DNA of 8,296 nucleotides from Holosporales bacterium (GCA_031286725.1 JAITTR010000030.1:1-8296), one strand, 5' to 3'. Shown: positions 1 to 5,563, counted from the first letter of the stretch. The notes: generated by a model not told the origin, from the sequence alone. A program made the numbers and translations.

Positions 1-111
1 ATGACTAAAGAAGAATCCGCTTCTGTTATGTAAATGAACCGGAGCGACTTCTTGCTTGCATGCCTCTGCGTTGATTTTCTCGCTCTTGCGTTGATTTGAA
101 CTTATGTTCAT
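1..111 (-). CDS. possible 5' part of a hypothetical gene running off the left edge
   Basis: On the minus strand an ATG at 109-111 opens a frame that stays open for 37 codons to the window edge. The product is polar and lysine/serine/glutamate-rich at its start (MNISSNQRKSEKINAE...) and resembles nothing I recognise. A promoter-like pair lies just upstream (135-162), which would give a leader of only about 17 nt, but I see no Shine-Dalgarno sequence. The start codon also falls inside a strong inverted repeat. It would lie downstream of lpxC on the same strand. An alternative is that the plus strand carries the tail of a gene ending at the TAA at 31-33, of which only ten codons are visible. Neither reading is secure. 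Confidence 0.25.
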   Translation of the reverse strand, partial: MNISSNQRKSEKINAEACKQEVAPVHLHNRSGFFFSH

Positions 112-119
112 ATCAACGC
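67..119. repeat. 14-bp imperfect inverted repeat plus an extra direct copy of one arm
   Basis: Arms 88-101 (GCGTTGATTTGAAC) and 106-119 (GTTCATATCAACGC) pair at 13 of 14 positions around a TTAT loop. The outer part of the left arm, TGCGTTGATTT, is also present 20 bp earlier (67-77 and 87-97). No T-run follows on either strand, so this is not a canonical intrinsic terminator for lpxC, although it sits about 110 bp past the lpxC stop. It could be a protein-binding operator, the end of a mobile element, or a 3' stabilising hairpin. Confidence 0.6.
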
Positions 120-134
120 CGCATTATTATCCGA

Positions 135-162
135 ATAATAATTTAGGTTATAATACTTTCAA
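135..162 (-). promoter_or_regulatory. possible sigma70-type promoter facing left
   Basis: Read on the minus strand, TTGAAA (157-162) is separated by 16 bp from TATTAT (135-140), and each hexamer has five of six consensus bases. It would start transcription near 128 and feed the possible gene beginning at 111. The region is very AT-rich, so a chance match is quite possible. Confidence 0.3.
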
Positions 163-225
163 GTCGGTAGCAGATCAAATGCGGCTCCATCTATCTTTTG
201 CAATATTGAATTATATGTCAATATC

Positions 226-1140
226 TTAGCAAAGTGCGAAATCTATATTCGAGTATTTCGCTTCGTTATTTCCCGATATGACGCGATGGAGTTTTATTTC
301 AGATAACAGTTTTCGCATAAGCATATTATTTAATGCGTGAGAGGTATTTACGCCGTTGATTTCGCCGATTATATCGTATCCAATGACGGATATATCTCCC
401 AATAAATCGAGGCATTTGTGCATTACTAATTCTTTTTCGTCTCTAAGTTCATTTTTTATAGAATTGTCCGGCATTATTATAACGGTGTTTTCCTCGGATG
501 CCCCGTGTCCTAATCCTAAAGACTTTATCTTTTCAAAATCTTCCAGCCACCCAAAAGTTCTGGCTTTTGCTAAATTCGATAATCCATTGCTAAGATTAAA
601 CGCGTAGCAATTATTATCTTTTACGACAGGATTTATTCTATCGTAAGATAACTTTACGTTAATTTTGGGAGCATCAGACGGCGTAATTGATATATGGCCA
701 TCCTTAGAATGTGTGGAAACAGGAGATTCAATAACAATGGCGGGAACAAAGGAATCTTGAACTAATAGACCTGTTTTTCTAAACTCGTCGAAAAAAACTT
801 TCGCCGAACCATCCATAATCGGAACTTCTTCAAAATCTATCTCTACAAGAGCGTTGGTTATTCCAGCTATTCTAAAAGCCGCTAACAAATGCTCAATTAC
901 CGCTACGGAAATGCCGTCTTTGTTTGCGATCCGAGTGCATAATACAGGATTAACTACGGAATTGGGGGAGAGTTTTATAAAAGGATGTTTGTCGAATACG
1001 TCTGTCCTTTTAAATAATATGCCAGTTTCCTTTTGAGCTGGCAGAACTTTCATTTTTACTTGGCTCCCGCTATGTACTCCAATTCCAGAAAACTCCACAG
1101 CAGAATTTATCGTAGCTTCCGCTCTCAAGCCTATATTCAT
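226..1140 (-). CDS. lpxC: UDP-3-O-acyl-N-acetylglucosamine deacetylase
   Basis: LpxC is the zinc-dependent cytosolic enzyme that removes the acetyl group from UDP-3-O-acyl-GlcNAc, the committed step of lipid A synthesis. The 304-residue product has the family's usual length. The N-terminal SGIGVHSG loop is at residues 18-25. The first zinc ligand is His84 in IEHLLAA, with Glu83 as the conserved catalytic acid. PIMDGSA is at 107-113 and KARTFGWLED at 192-201. The other zinc ligands are His241 and Asp245 (HKCLDLLGD), and the late catalytic histidine is His268 (SHALNN). No key residue is missing. The ATG at 1140 places SGIGVHSG at the normal distance from the N-terminus, but the ribosome binding site is poor (GGAT about 10 nt upstream). 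It is not next to cell-division genes such as ftsZ, where many proteobacteria keep it. A GATC site at 1185-1188 lies in its upstream region, potentially methylated by the neighbouring Dam-type enzyme. Confidence 0.97.
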   Translation of the reverse strand: MNIGLRAEATINSAVEFSGIGVHSGSQVKMKVLPAQKETGILFKRTDVFDKHPFIKLSPNSVVNPVLCTRIANKDGISVAVIEHLLAAFRIAGITNALVEIDFEEVPIMDGSAKVFFDEFRKTGLLVQDSFVPAIVIESPVSTHSKDGHISITPSDAPKINVKLSYDRINPVVKDNNCYAFNLSNGLSNLAKARTFGWLEDFEKIKSLGLGHGASEENTVIIMPDNSIKNELRDEKELVMHKCLDLLGDISVIGYDIIGEINGVNTSHALNNMLMRKLLSEIKLHRVISGNNEAKYSNIDFALC

Positions 1141-1321
1141 CGTCTAAAAATCCATATACAATTCATTATTAGACTAACATTGGTGATCAGTAAAATTTCA
1201 TATTTTTTATTACGAAATATTACGAAATCGGCGGCACCTAACTCTTAGAAACGCTCAAGAGTTCGCTATCTGTAAAAATTATCCAAACATTTTGAAATTT
1301 TAATAGTGACTATATACAAAA
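1141..1321. other. intergenic region with a 10-bp tandem repeat and a weak hairpin
   Basis: This is the gap between the nuclease stop and the lpxC start. It contains two perfect back-to-back copies of ATTACGAAAT (1209-1218 and 1219-1228). A 7-bp inverted repeat, AACTCTT (1240-1246) with AAGAGTT (1257-1263), has no T-run after it on the minus strand, so it is a poor terminator. It must hold the lpxC promoter unless lpxC is read through from the restriction-modification operon. I see only weak -35/-10 candidates. Confidence 0.5.
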
Positions 1322-1816
1322 TCATCCTAGAAAACCTTGATTAACGAGTTTCTGAAATTCTTGCATGGTACAAACGTCAATAAGCGCTCGTTCGGTGGAT
1401 ACTTGATCTTTAAGCCACTTAAAAGCTTGTTTTTTATACCCTTTCCCGTCTATTAAGACTATTGTCAAAATGGCTATTTTTGTGATATTTAGCATAACAA
1501 ACGGATACTTTTCATCAACGCTACCAGCTGATTCCTGCCATTTGCATTCAATAATTAAATTCTTCGGAAACCTCTCTTGATTTATTACGAAAAAATCACA
1601 TCTTCTAGCCGAACCATAAATAGACTCGCCACACAACTGTTGTTTGGAAAATTGTTTACCCCCGACAGATTGTCGCATGGCGAAAACCTGCTTTTTATTA
1701 TTGATAAACTCCGTATAGCCATTCCTTATAAGAATAGCTTCCACAAAACTTTCAAGGGCGTTTCCTGTTTTGTTAGCTTTCGTTCCGCTGGATATAGTTT
1801 CTGATGATGAGTTCAT
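1322..1816 (-). CDS. PD-(D/E)XK restriction endonuclease partner of the Dam-type methylase
   Basis: Probably the nuclease half of a type II restriction-modification system. From the ATG at 1816 the product has 164 residues. The catalytic core is CDFFVIN...LIIECKWQ: Asp74, then Glu90-Cys-Lys92 followed by WQ, the D...(D/E)XK arrangement with an adjacent glutamine. Upstream are an ALESFVEAIL helix (residues 21-30) and LCGESIYGSARR before the catalytic Asp, the pattern I associate with small methylase-linked PD-(D/E)XK nucleases rather than with DpnII or MboI proper. The frame is open further back to 1870, but the 1816 ATG has a purine-rich site (AGGAAAAAGG) directly upstream and needs only a 44-bp overlap with the methylase gene. 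Its 5' end lies inside the methylase 3' end, which suggests coupled translation, so methylase would be made first. Cleavage at GATC is inferred from the partner. The active-site residues are present, so it may be functional. Confidence 0.85.
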   Translation of the reverse strand: MNSSSETISSGTKANKTGNALESFVEAILIRNGYTEFINNKKQVFAMRQSVGGKQFSKQQLCGESIYGSARRCDFFVINQERFPKNLIIECKWQESAGSVDEKYPFVMLNITKIAILTIVLIDGKGYKKQAFKWLKDQVSTERALIDVCTMQEFQKLVNQGFLG

Positions 1817-2672
1817 TTTCCTTTTTCCTTTCGTTCCCTTTGCAAGATATGAAACGCGAAGCGTCGACATTTACCATATTATAGCCATCATATAACTGTC
1901 GTATGAATGGTGTGTCGCTATTAGAAAGCATGAACAATACTCCACTAGCGTCAAGTCGTCTACAAAAATCTGCTAGTTGTTTATGCTCTTTATCGCCAAA
2001 TCCCGATCCATCATATGCGCTGAATGTTTCATGATAAGGCGGGTCGAAATAAATGAAATCCCTCTTTTTAGGTTTAATTTGAGAAAATCCATGTTGGAAT
2101 ATATCGACATCTGCAAGAAACTTTGAGCATTTTCGCAAGTTATTACTATCAACTATCTTAGGATCGCTATATCGCCCCATAGGAACATTGAAAGTCCCTG
2201 ATCTATTTACTCTATAAAGCCCATTATAGCAGGTTTTATTGAGATATATGAAAAGGGAAGCAATTTCGATGGGTTCTTCTGTATCTGATAATTTCCCCCT
2301 AGCTTCTAAATAGTATTTTTCTGAATGATTCTTTTTGTGATATTCAAGCCTTGATATAACCGCCTCGACATTATCCCGAATCATGCGATAAGTTATAATA
2401 AGATGGAAGTTTATATCAGCTAAGTAAGCATTTCCTTGACGTGGAATATTCCAAAACAACGCTCCTCCGCCCACGAAAGGCTCGAAATAAGTATTGAATT
2501 CTTCTGGTATTCGGGAAAGCAGATCGCCTATAATAGATCGCTTGCCACCAACCCATTTCACGAAAGGTCGCGCTATATCGTGGCGTTCTAGCATTTGCTC
2601 GTCCGCTATTAGTCGCAAGGTATCATTGAAATCTACGCCTAATGGATTAGGTATAGTTTGCTGTCTTGCCAT
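1773..2672 (-). CDS. Dam-class (D12) DNA adenine-N6 methyltransferase, probably GATC-specific
   Basis: Transfers a methyl group from S-adenosylmethionine to adenine in DNA, protecting the host from the nuclease encoded next. The 299-residue product has motifs in alpha-class order: PFVKWVGGKRS (residues 36-46, motif X), FEPFVGGGALFW (63-74, motif I, SAM binding), LADIN (84-88), the Dam-like block LNKTCYNGLYRVNRSGTFNV (144-163), VPMGRY (163-168), and the catalytic DPPY (210-213, motif IV). The block at 144-168 closely follows that of E. coli Dam, hence the GATC prediction. About 35 residues precede motif X, longer than in E. coli Dam. The ATG is supported by a strong site (GAGGGG, 5 nt upstream). 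It overlaps the small ORF before it by 26 bp and the nuclease after it by 44 bp. The gene itself contains five GATC sites (2005, 2162, 2200, 2522, 2536). Confidence 0.95.
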   Translation of the reverse strand: MARQQTIPNPLGVDFNDTLRLIADEQMLERHDIARPFVKWVGGKRSIIGDLLSRIPEEFNTYFEPFVGGGALFWNIPRQGNAYLADINFHLIITYRMIRDNVEAVISRLEYHKKNHSEKYYLEARGKLSDTEEPIEIASLFIYLNKTCYNGLYRVNRSGTFNVPMGRYSDPKIVDSNNLRKCSKFLADVDIFQHGFSQIKPKKRDFIYFDPPYHETFSAYDGSGFGDKEHKQLADFCRRLDASGVLFMLSNSDTPFIRQLYDGYNMVNVDASRFISCKGNERKKENELIIRNYIQRNES

Positions 2673-2877
2673 GTTTTCCCCTCACGATATTAGGGCGTTT
2701 AAAAATATCCGAAACAACTTCTAATCTTTCTGATTTCCTTGAATTGTATCTATAAATAACCCCATCAACTAAAGCAACGATAGCATTTCCCATCAACAAA
2801 TCAGCAAATGACCGCAATGTGGACAGTATTCGCCGTCTCTGAACTAATTTGTTCGAAATAATTATGACAAAATCCAC
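2647..2877 (-). CDS. small unrecognised ORF heading the restriction-modification operon
   Basis: A 76-codon frame from a GTG at 2877 overlaps the methylase start by 26 bp and follows a consensus promoter. Without it the methylase message would have a leader of about 230 nt. A possible site (GAAGGG) lies about 11 nt before the GTG. The product is basic, with a hydrophobic start (VIIISNKLVQRRR) and a central LLMGNAIVALVDGVIYRY stretch. I cannot see a helix-turn-helix typical of restriction-modification controller (C) proteins, nor any other known domain. It may be a control gene of an unknown type, a remnant, or an unexpressed leader frame. Position and overlap are the main support. Confidence 0.45.
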   Translation of the reverse strand: MDFVIIISNKLVQRRRILSTLRSFADLLMGNAIVALVDGVIYRYNSRKSERLEVVSDIFKRPNIVRGKHGKTANYT

Positions 2878-2905
2878 AATATTACAAACCCTTCATTATA
2901 ACTCT

Positions 2906-2934
2906 ATTATATAGGAATAAAAGAAGGTTGTCAA
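2906..2934 (-). promoter_or_regulatory. consensus sigma70-type promoter of the restriction-modification operon
   Basis: On the minus strand TTGACA (2929-2934) and TATAAT (2906-2911) are both perfect and separated by exactly 17 bp. Transcription would start near 2899, just before the small ORF at 2877 and the downstream methylase and nuclease genes. A second TATAAT (2895-2900) lies 5 bp closer to the gene without a suitable -35. I see no obvious operator overlapping the hexamers. Confidence 0.75.
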
Positions 2935-3168
2935 GTCATTTTTATAAAACTCGCAAAAATCAGGATGATTTTATATAATTTCCTTAATTTTTATGTAAAA
3001 TCTGACACGAGTAAAAACGAGCGCAAGCTAATTCTTAAACTTTAATTAAGTTTAACGCTTAATTTTGGACTTTATTCTACGCTCGGGTTCATAAGCTCTC
3101 TCTTCAATCTTAACTTCAGATAAGGAAGTTGAAGAATTAATATAAAGCGAAGTTAGTCCTATGCATTC
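2935..3168. other. gene-free AT-rich stretch with several inverted repeats
   Basis: No coding frame convinces here. TTAAACT (3035-3041) and AGTTTAA (3049-3055) form a 7-bp stem around a 7-nt loop. AAGC (3025-3028) and GCTT (3057-3060) flank it, and CGAGCG (3019-3024) with CGCTCG (3080-3085) flank that, giving a nested fold. A further stem, AACTTC (3112-3117) with GAAGTT (3125-3130), lies just past the 3169-3447 ORF. None is followed by a proper T-run, so terminator function is uncertain. A small RNA cannot be excluded. Confidence 0.4.
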
Positions 3169-3447
3169 CTATCCAAAGCTAAGACTAAAATTACATTGTT
3201 TTCTTCGTATCTTTATCTGAACTCTAGAATTTTCAAAAAGATTAAAATCGGAAAGAGGAATATATTTTTGTTCTAATCTTGCGAATTGGGTATTAAAATC
3301 TAAATCGCTCGGGTCTCTTTTTATTTGCTTTATTTCCTTAATCATCAAAGCTTTTACTATGTCTGCGTTCATAATATCTCTTAATGCCCCTTCTTGCATA
3401 TTATAACAAACGAAGCCTGGCAATAAAGGTAAATATTGCCACAGCAC
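3169..3447 (-). CDS. hypothetical small protein, possibly a decayed exported protein
   Basis: A 92-codon minus-strand frame opens with GTG at 3447. No domain is recognised. The middle is charged and looks helical (DIVKALMIKEIKQIKRD), followed by FNTQFARLEQKYIPLSDFNLF, which reads like genuine protein. The start is doubtful: no clear ribosome binding site is seen, and internal ATGs exist. In another frame just upstream (ATG at 3466) the sequence reads MKK, stop, LFRAVAIFTFIA, which looks like a signal peptide broken by a nonsense codon. One frameshift would join it to this ORF. A decayed small secreted protein is therefore a reasonable alternative. It is divergent from the secreted-protein gene at 3573. 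Confidence 0.35.
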   Translation of the reverse strand: MLWQYLPLLPGFVCYNMQEGALRDIMNADIVKALMIKEIKQIKRDPSDLDFNTQFARLEQKYIPLSDFNLFENSRVQIKIRRKQCNFSLSFG

Positions 3448-3479
3448 GAAAAAGCTATTTCTTCATATAGCAAAAAACC

Positions 3480-3509
3480 TTGACATCACCCCCCCCCGGG
3501 CGGTATAAG
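3480..3509 (+). promoter_or_regulatory. promoter with a nine-C tract inside its spacer, probably phase-variable
   Basis: A perfect -35 TTGACA (3480-3485) and a five-of-six -10 TATAAG (3504-3509) are 18 bp apart. Nine of those 18 spacer bases are one uninterrupted C run (3489-3497), followed by GGGCGG. Loss of one C would give the optimal 17-bp spacing; gains would weaken the promoter. This is the layout of known phase-variable promoters such as Neisseria porA, which has a homopolymer between the hexamers. It would transcribe the secreted-protein gene at 3573 from about 3516. Switching itself is inferred. Confidence 0.65.
3489..3497. repeat. homopolymeric C9 tract
   Basis: Nine consecutive C, followed directly by three G, in an otherwise AT-rich intergenic region. 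I noticed no other G or C run of this length in the window. Such tracts are typical slipped-strand mispairing sites. The count could also be a sequencing or consensus artefact. Confidence 0.85.
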
Positions 3510-3518
3510 ATAAGGCTG

Positions 3519-3540
3519 AATAAGAAAATAGTTTCTTATT
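3519..3540 (+). promoter_or_regulatory. 9-bp inverted repeat at the 5' end of the secreted-protein message
   Basis: AATAAGAAA (3519-3527) and TTTCTTATT (3532-3540) are perfect complements around a 4-nt ATAG loop. The repeat starts a few bases after the predicted transcription start. It may be a repressor operator or a 5' hairpin that protects the message. The competing pair GAAAATA (3524-3530) with TATTTTC (3537-3543) is also possible. The ribosome binding site GGAGG (3559-3563) lies outside both folds. Confidence 0.45.
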
Positions 3541-3572
3541 TTCTACCAATAGTCTAATGGAGGACGAAGAGA

Positions 3573-4940
3573 ATGAATATGAGAAAGAGAATATTAGCAG
3601 TATCGTTGTTGGCGGCTGTACTGGGAAGCCACGAAATAAGCCAAGCGTTTGACCCAAGTACTATAGGTACAGATTATAGCGGGCTCGACCCGTACACCCA
3701 CCAAGCGATACGGTTGGGCGGATGGCTAGGCGGGCAACCTGGAGACCCGGGCCGGGCCGACATAGACGGGCTGATACCAGTTCTAAACGCCTTTGGGGAA
3801 GCCTTTGACCTAATGAGCAAAAAGACGGCTGGAGACGGGCACACGGACGGGCACCTAATCGCAGAGTGGTTTAACGACACAACCGGCGGCAACGCAGCCA
3901 TAACCGGGCCGGAACTAAACGCCGCCATCGACGCGTTAGATGACCTAAAACGAGTAATAGAATCCGCCGACGACCAGATCCTAAGCGCTCACGCCGACGC
4001 TCTAACGGTGGTGGCTGCATTTAAAAGAGCGCTAAACGTAACACACCCCGGATTTGGCTACGACAACCCCAGAACTAACATGCTAGGAGGTATCCTCGGG
4101 CTTATAAACCCATACTGCTACCCTCAAACCGGTCTAAGCGGACTCGATAACGCGCTGGCAGCTCTACAAAGAGCTCTACAAGGTGTGGCCGTAGAGAGAA
4201 TCTGCGTGGAAGATATAGCAGGGAACGCAGGAAGATTAGCGCGAGTAGCTCAAGGCGTGGGGAACGGAGCTACGGCGGACCAGATACAAGCGGGACTCGA
4301 GTGGATGGGAAGACAGGCGGCCGCGGGGAACGTGCCGGTAGGATACGCTGACTTAACGAGAGCCCGAGCGGCCGTGGTAGTGCCGGCAGGCAGAGACGAA
4401 GCGGGGGCCATAGCAGCCACAGTACAGTTATTCCAAGGAGCTGCAGGACGAGCCTTCCGAACAGCGTTTGGTATTGGCGCCGGGGGAATGGACGCAAGCG
4501 CTCGTCAAAGAGTAGCTAACGTAGCATATATGATAAACACCACCGGGGGCAGACGTGTGCCCGCAGCCACTGCCTTGATTGCCCAGAGATTAACTAATGG
4601 AGACATGGCTAACCTTGAACTTCCAAACGCAACAGACATCCTGTTGAGAAGCGTGACGGGACGCGCGAGAGTACAAAGCCTCACTGTGCAGCATATGCAG
4701 GCAGCTGGTATAAGTAATGACAACATGAGAGATTACATAGTAGCTTTAGCGGGGCGTTATCAAGCCTTGGGAGGGAACATGGCGGCTCTAAACCAAGCCC
4801 TGGTTGCCGCCGGACTACCACAAGCGGGAATTGCTCCAGCGCTACAGGGTGGTCAGCGACGAGGAGGCGGCCAGCCACAAGTTCAGCAAGGCGGCATCCA
4901 TCTAGGAACAGCTCAAGCTCAGAACGACTTTTTTGATTAG
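3573..4940 (+). CDS. exported Ala/Gly-rich protein of unknown family
   Basis: The 455-residue product begins with a classical Sec signal peptide: MNMRKR, a hydrophobic LAVSLLAAVLG core, and a likely cut after ISQA at residue 25. It is thus predicted to be periplasmic or secreted. The mature part has no domain I recognise. It is rich in Ala, Gly, Asn and Gln, looks largely helical (for instance LDNALAALQRALQGV at 191-205), and has only two cysteines, Cys182 and Cys211, which could form a disulfide once exported. The end is low-complexity and Gly/Gln-rich (about 425-442), finishing NDFFD. I see no transmembrane segment, autotransporter barrel or lipobox. The ATG follows an excellent site (GGAGG, 9 nt upstream). 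Composition is unlike the flanks: 36 of 60 bases at 3841-3900 are G or C, against 19 of 60 at 6901-6960. The long clean frame and signal peptide argue for a maintained gene. A host-interaction or surface role is only a guess from export, composition and the unstable promoter. Confidence 0.85.
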   Translation: MNMRKRILAVSLLAAVLGSHEISQAFDPSTIGTDYSGLDPYTHQAIRLGGWLGGQPGDPGRADIDGLIPVLNAFGEAFDLMSKKTAGDGHTDGHLIAEWFNDTTGGNAAITGPELNAAIDALDDLKRVIESADDQILSAHADALTVVAAFKRALNVTHPGFGYDNPRTNMLGGILGLINPYCYPQTGLSGLDNALAALQRALQGVAVERICVEDIAGNAGRLARVAQGVGNGATADQIQAGLEWMGRQAAAGNVPVGYADLTRARAAVVVPAGRDEAGAIAATVQLFQGAAGRAFRTAFGIGAGGMDASARQRVANVAYMINTTGGRRVPAATALIAQRLTNGDMANLELPNATDILLRSVTGRARVQSLTVQHMQAAGISNDNMRDYIVALAGRYQALGGNMAALNQALVAAGLPQAGIAPALQGGQRRGGGQPQVQQGGIHLGTAQAQNDFFD

Positions 4941-5097
4941 GATAGTAAGGAATTTGTATAAACTTCGAATAAGGCAGTACGATAAAAAGGGCGGAAATTA
5001 TAAACAATATAGATAGATATTGGCTTTCCTATATTAAAAAGATTCAAAACGTTAGAATAACGTTACAGAAAAAGAGAATTGTTATACCCTGCGATAG
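4941..5097. other. AT-rich spacer between secreted-protein gene and broken surface-protein gene
   Basis: No open frame of note on either strand and no clear terminator after the TAG at 4938-4940. The stretch returns to low G+C (19 of 60 on line 5041-5100), so the GC-rich composition stops sharply with the gene. It could hold the lost 5' part of the broken gene that follows. Confidence 0.4.
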
Positions 5098-5525
5098 ATA
5101 AGATCTAATCTGATAAAGGTTATTCCAGTTTTGGGAGTTGGCGTAAGCTATGAGATTACTCCAGAAGTTTTTGCAAGATTGGCATACAACTATGCGTTCA
5201 GAACAAAACTTATTAGCGCAACTGCGGTCACCACAAGGCACACAAACTATGCTTAACGTAGTACCTAGCACAGGTGTCGCTCCGCGTCTAGCTAGTGCGA
5301 CCCTATGTCGCTCCTCCTGATCCTGGAGCTGCCCACGGCGAAGTTCTTACAATTGGAAGTCAACAGATACAACTTGCAGCCAGTGGGGCGCAAACTCTAA
5401 CAGCAGCTCAGTGGAACGCCCGCGGTTGGACTGCGGCGGCTATAGATAGAATATTCGCCGCCGGAGTAACAAGTATAATTGTAACCGGCGGAGGCGCTTA
5501 TAATAGCGCCAGTGCTGCTAAATAG
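5098..5525 (+). pseudogene. decayed outer-membrane-type protein spread over three frames
   Basis: Three successive frames each carry protein-like sequence. Frame A (5098-5256) includes VLGVGVSYEITPEVFARLAY followed by NYAF. Its alternation of hydrophobic and polar residues and its aromatic ends are typical of two strands of an outer-membrane beta-barrel (OmpA-like or Rickettsiales-type surface antigen). Frame B (ATG at 5150, open to TGA 5318-5320) gives LNVVPSTGVAP, like a proline-rich hinge. Frame C (after the stop at 5289-5291, to TAG 5523-5525) gives APPDPGAAHGEVLTIGSQQ and then LTAAQWNARGWTAAAIDRIF. Removing 31 bp between two TGTCGCTCC repeats joins B to C in frame. The barrel part has host-like composition, while the last part is GC-rich (39 of 60 at 5281-5340). 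No N-terminal part or signal peptide is visible. Alternatively the 76-codon GTG frame at 5295 is a separate small gene, but its start lacks support. Confidence 0.5.
5275..5314 (+). repeat. 9-bp direct repeat flanking a frame-breaking 22-bp insert
   Basis: TGTCGCTCC occurs at 5275-5283 and 5306-5314, 31 bp apart. The 22 bp between contain the palindrome CTAGCTAG (5288-5295), and GTCGC (5276-5280) is the complement of GCGAC (5297-5301). The unit length is not a multiple of three, so it breaks the reading frame and introduces TAG at 5289-5291. A 9-bp flanking repeat is what a transposon excision scar could leave; a local duplication is equally possible. Confidence 0.55.
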
Positions 5526-5563
5526 GCTAAAGGCTTAAGATAGGAAGCTTAAAAAAGTTGAGT

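Noticed and set aside
1814..1870. Extended nuclease start at 1870
   Set aside because: It would lengthen the overlap with the methylase gene to about 98 bp and add a basic stretch not needed for the fold; the ATG at 1816 has a purine-rich site directly upstream.
3463..3657. 64-codon minus-strand frame across the poly-C promoter
   Set aside because: It runs through the promoter and signal-peptide codons of the plus-strand gene, and its Ser/Phe-rich content looks like antisense.
4681..5007. 108-codon minus-strand frame over the end of the secreted-protein gene, and similar minus-strand frames at 3674-3928, 4270-4497 and 4505-4726
   Set aside because: They lie antisense to a convincing gene with a signal peptide, are rich in Leu/Pro/Arg as expected from GC-rich antisense DNA, and have no domain or ribosome binding site I could support.
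5044..5271. 75-codon minus-strand frame (Cys-rich, starting MLGTT)
   Set aside because: The opposite strand reads as beta-barrel sequence over the same bases. The frame has no recognised domain, and its cysteines do not form a metal-binding pattern.
5526..5563. Bidirectional terminator between the broken gene and serS
   Set aside because: Only short TTAAG/CTTAA pairings are present; no GC-rich stem with a T-run could be built.
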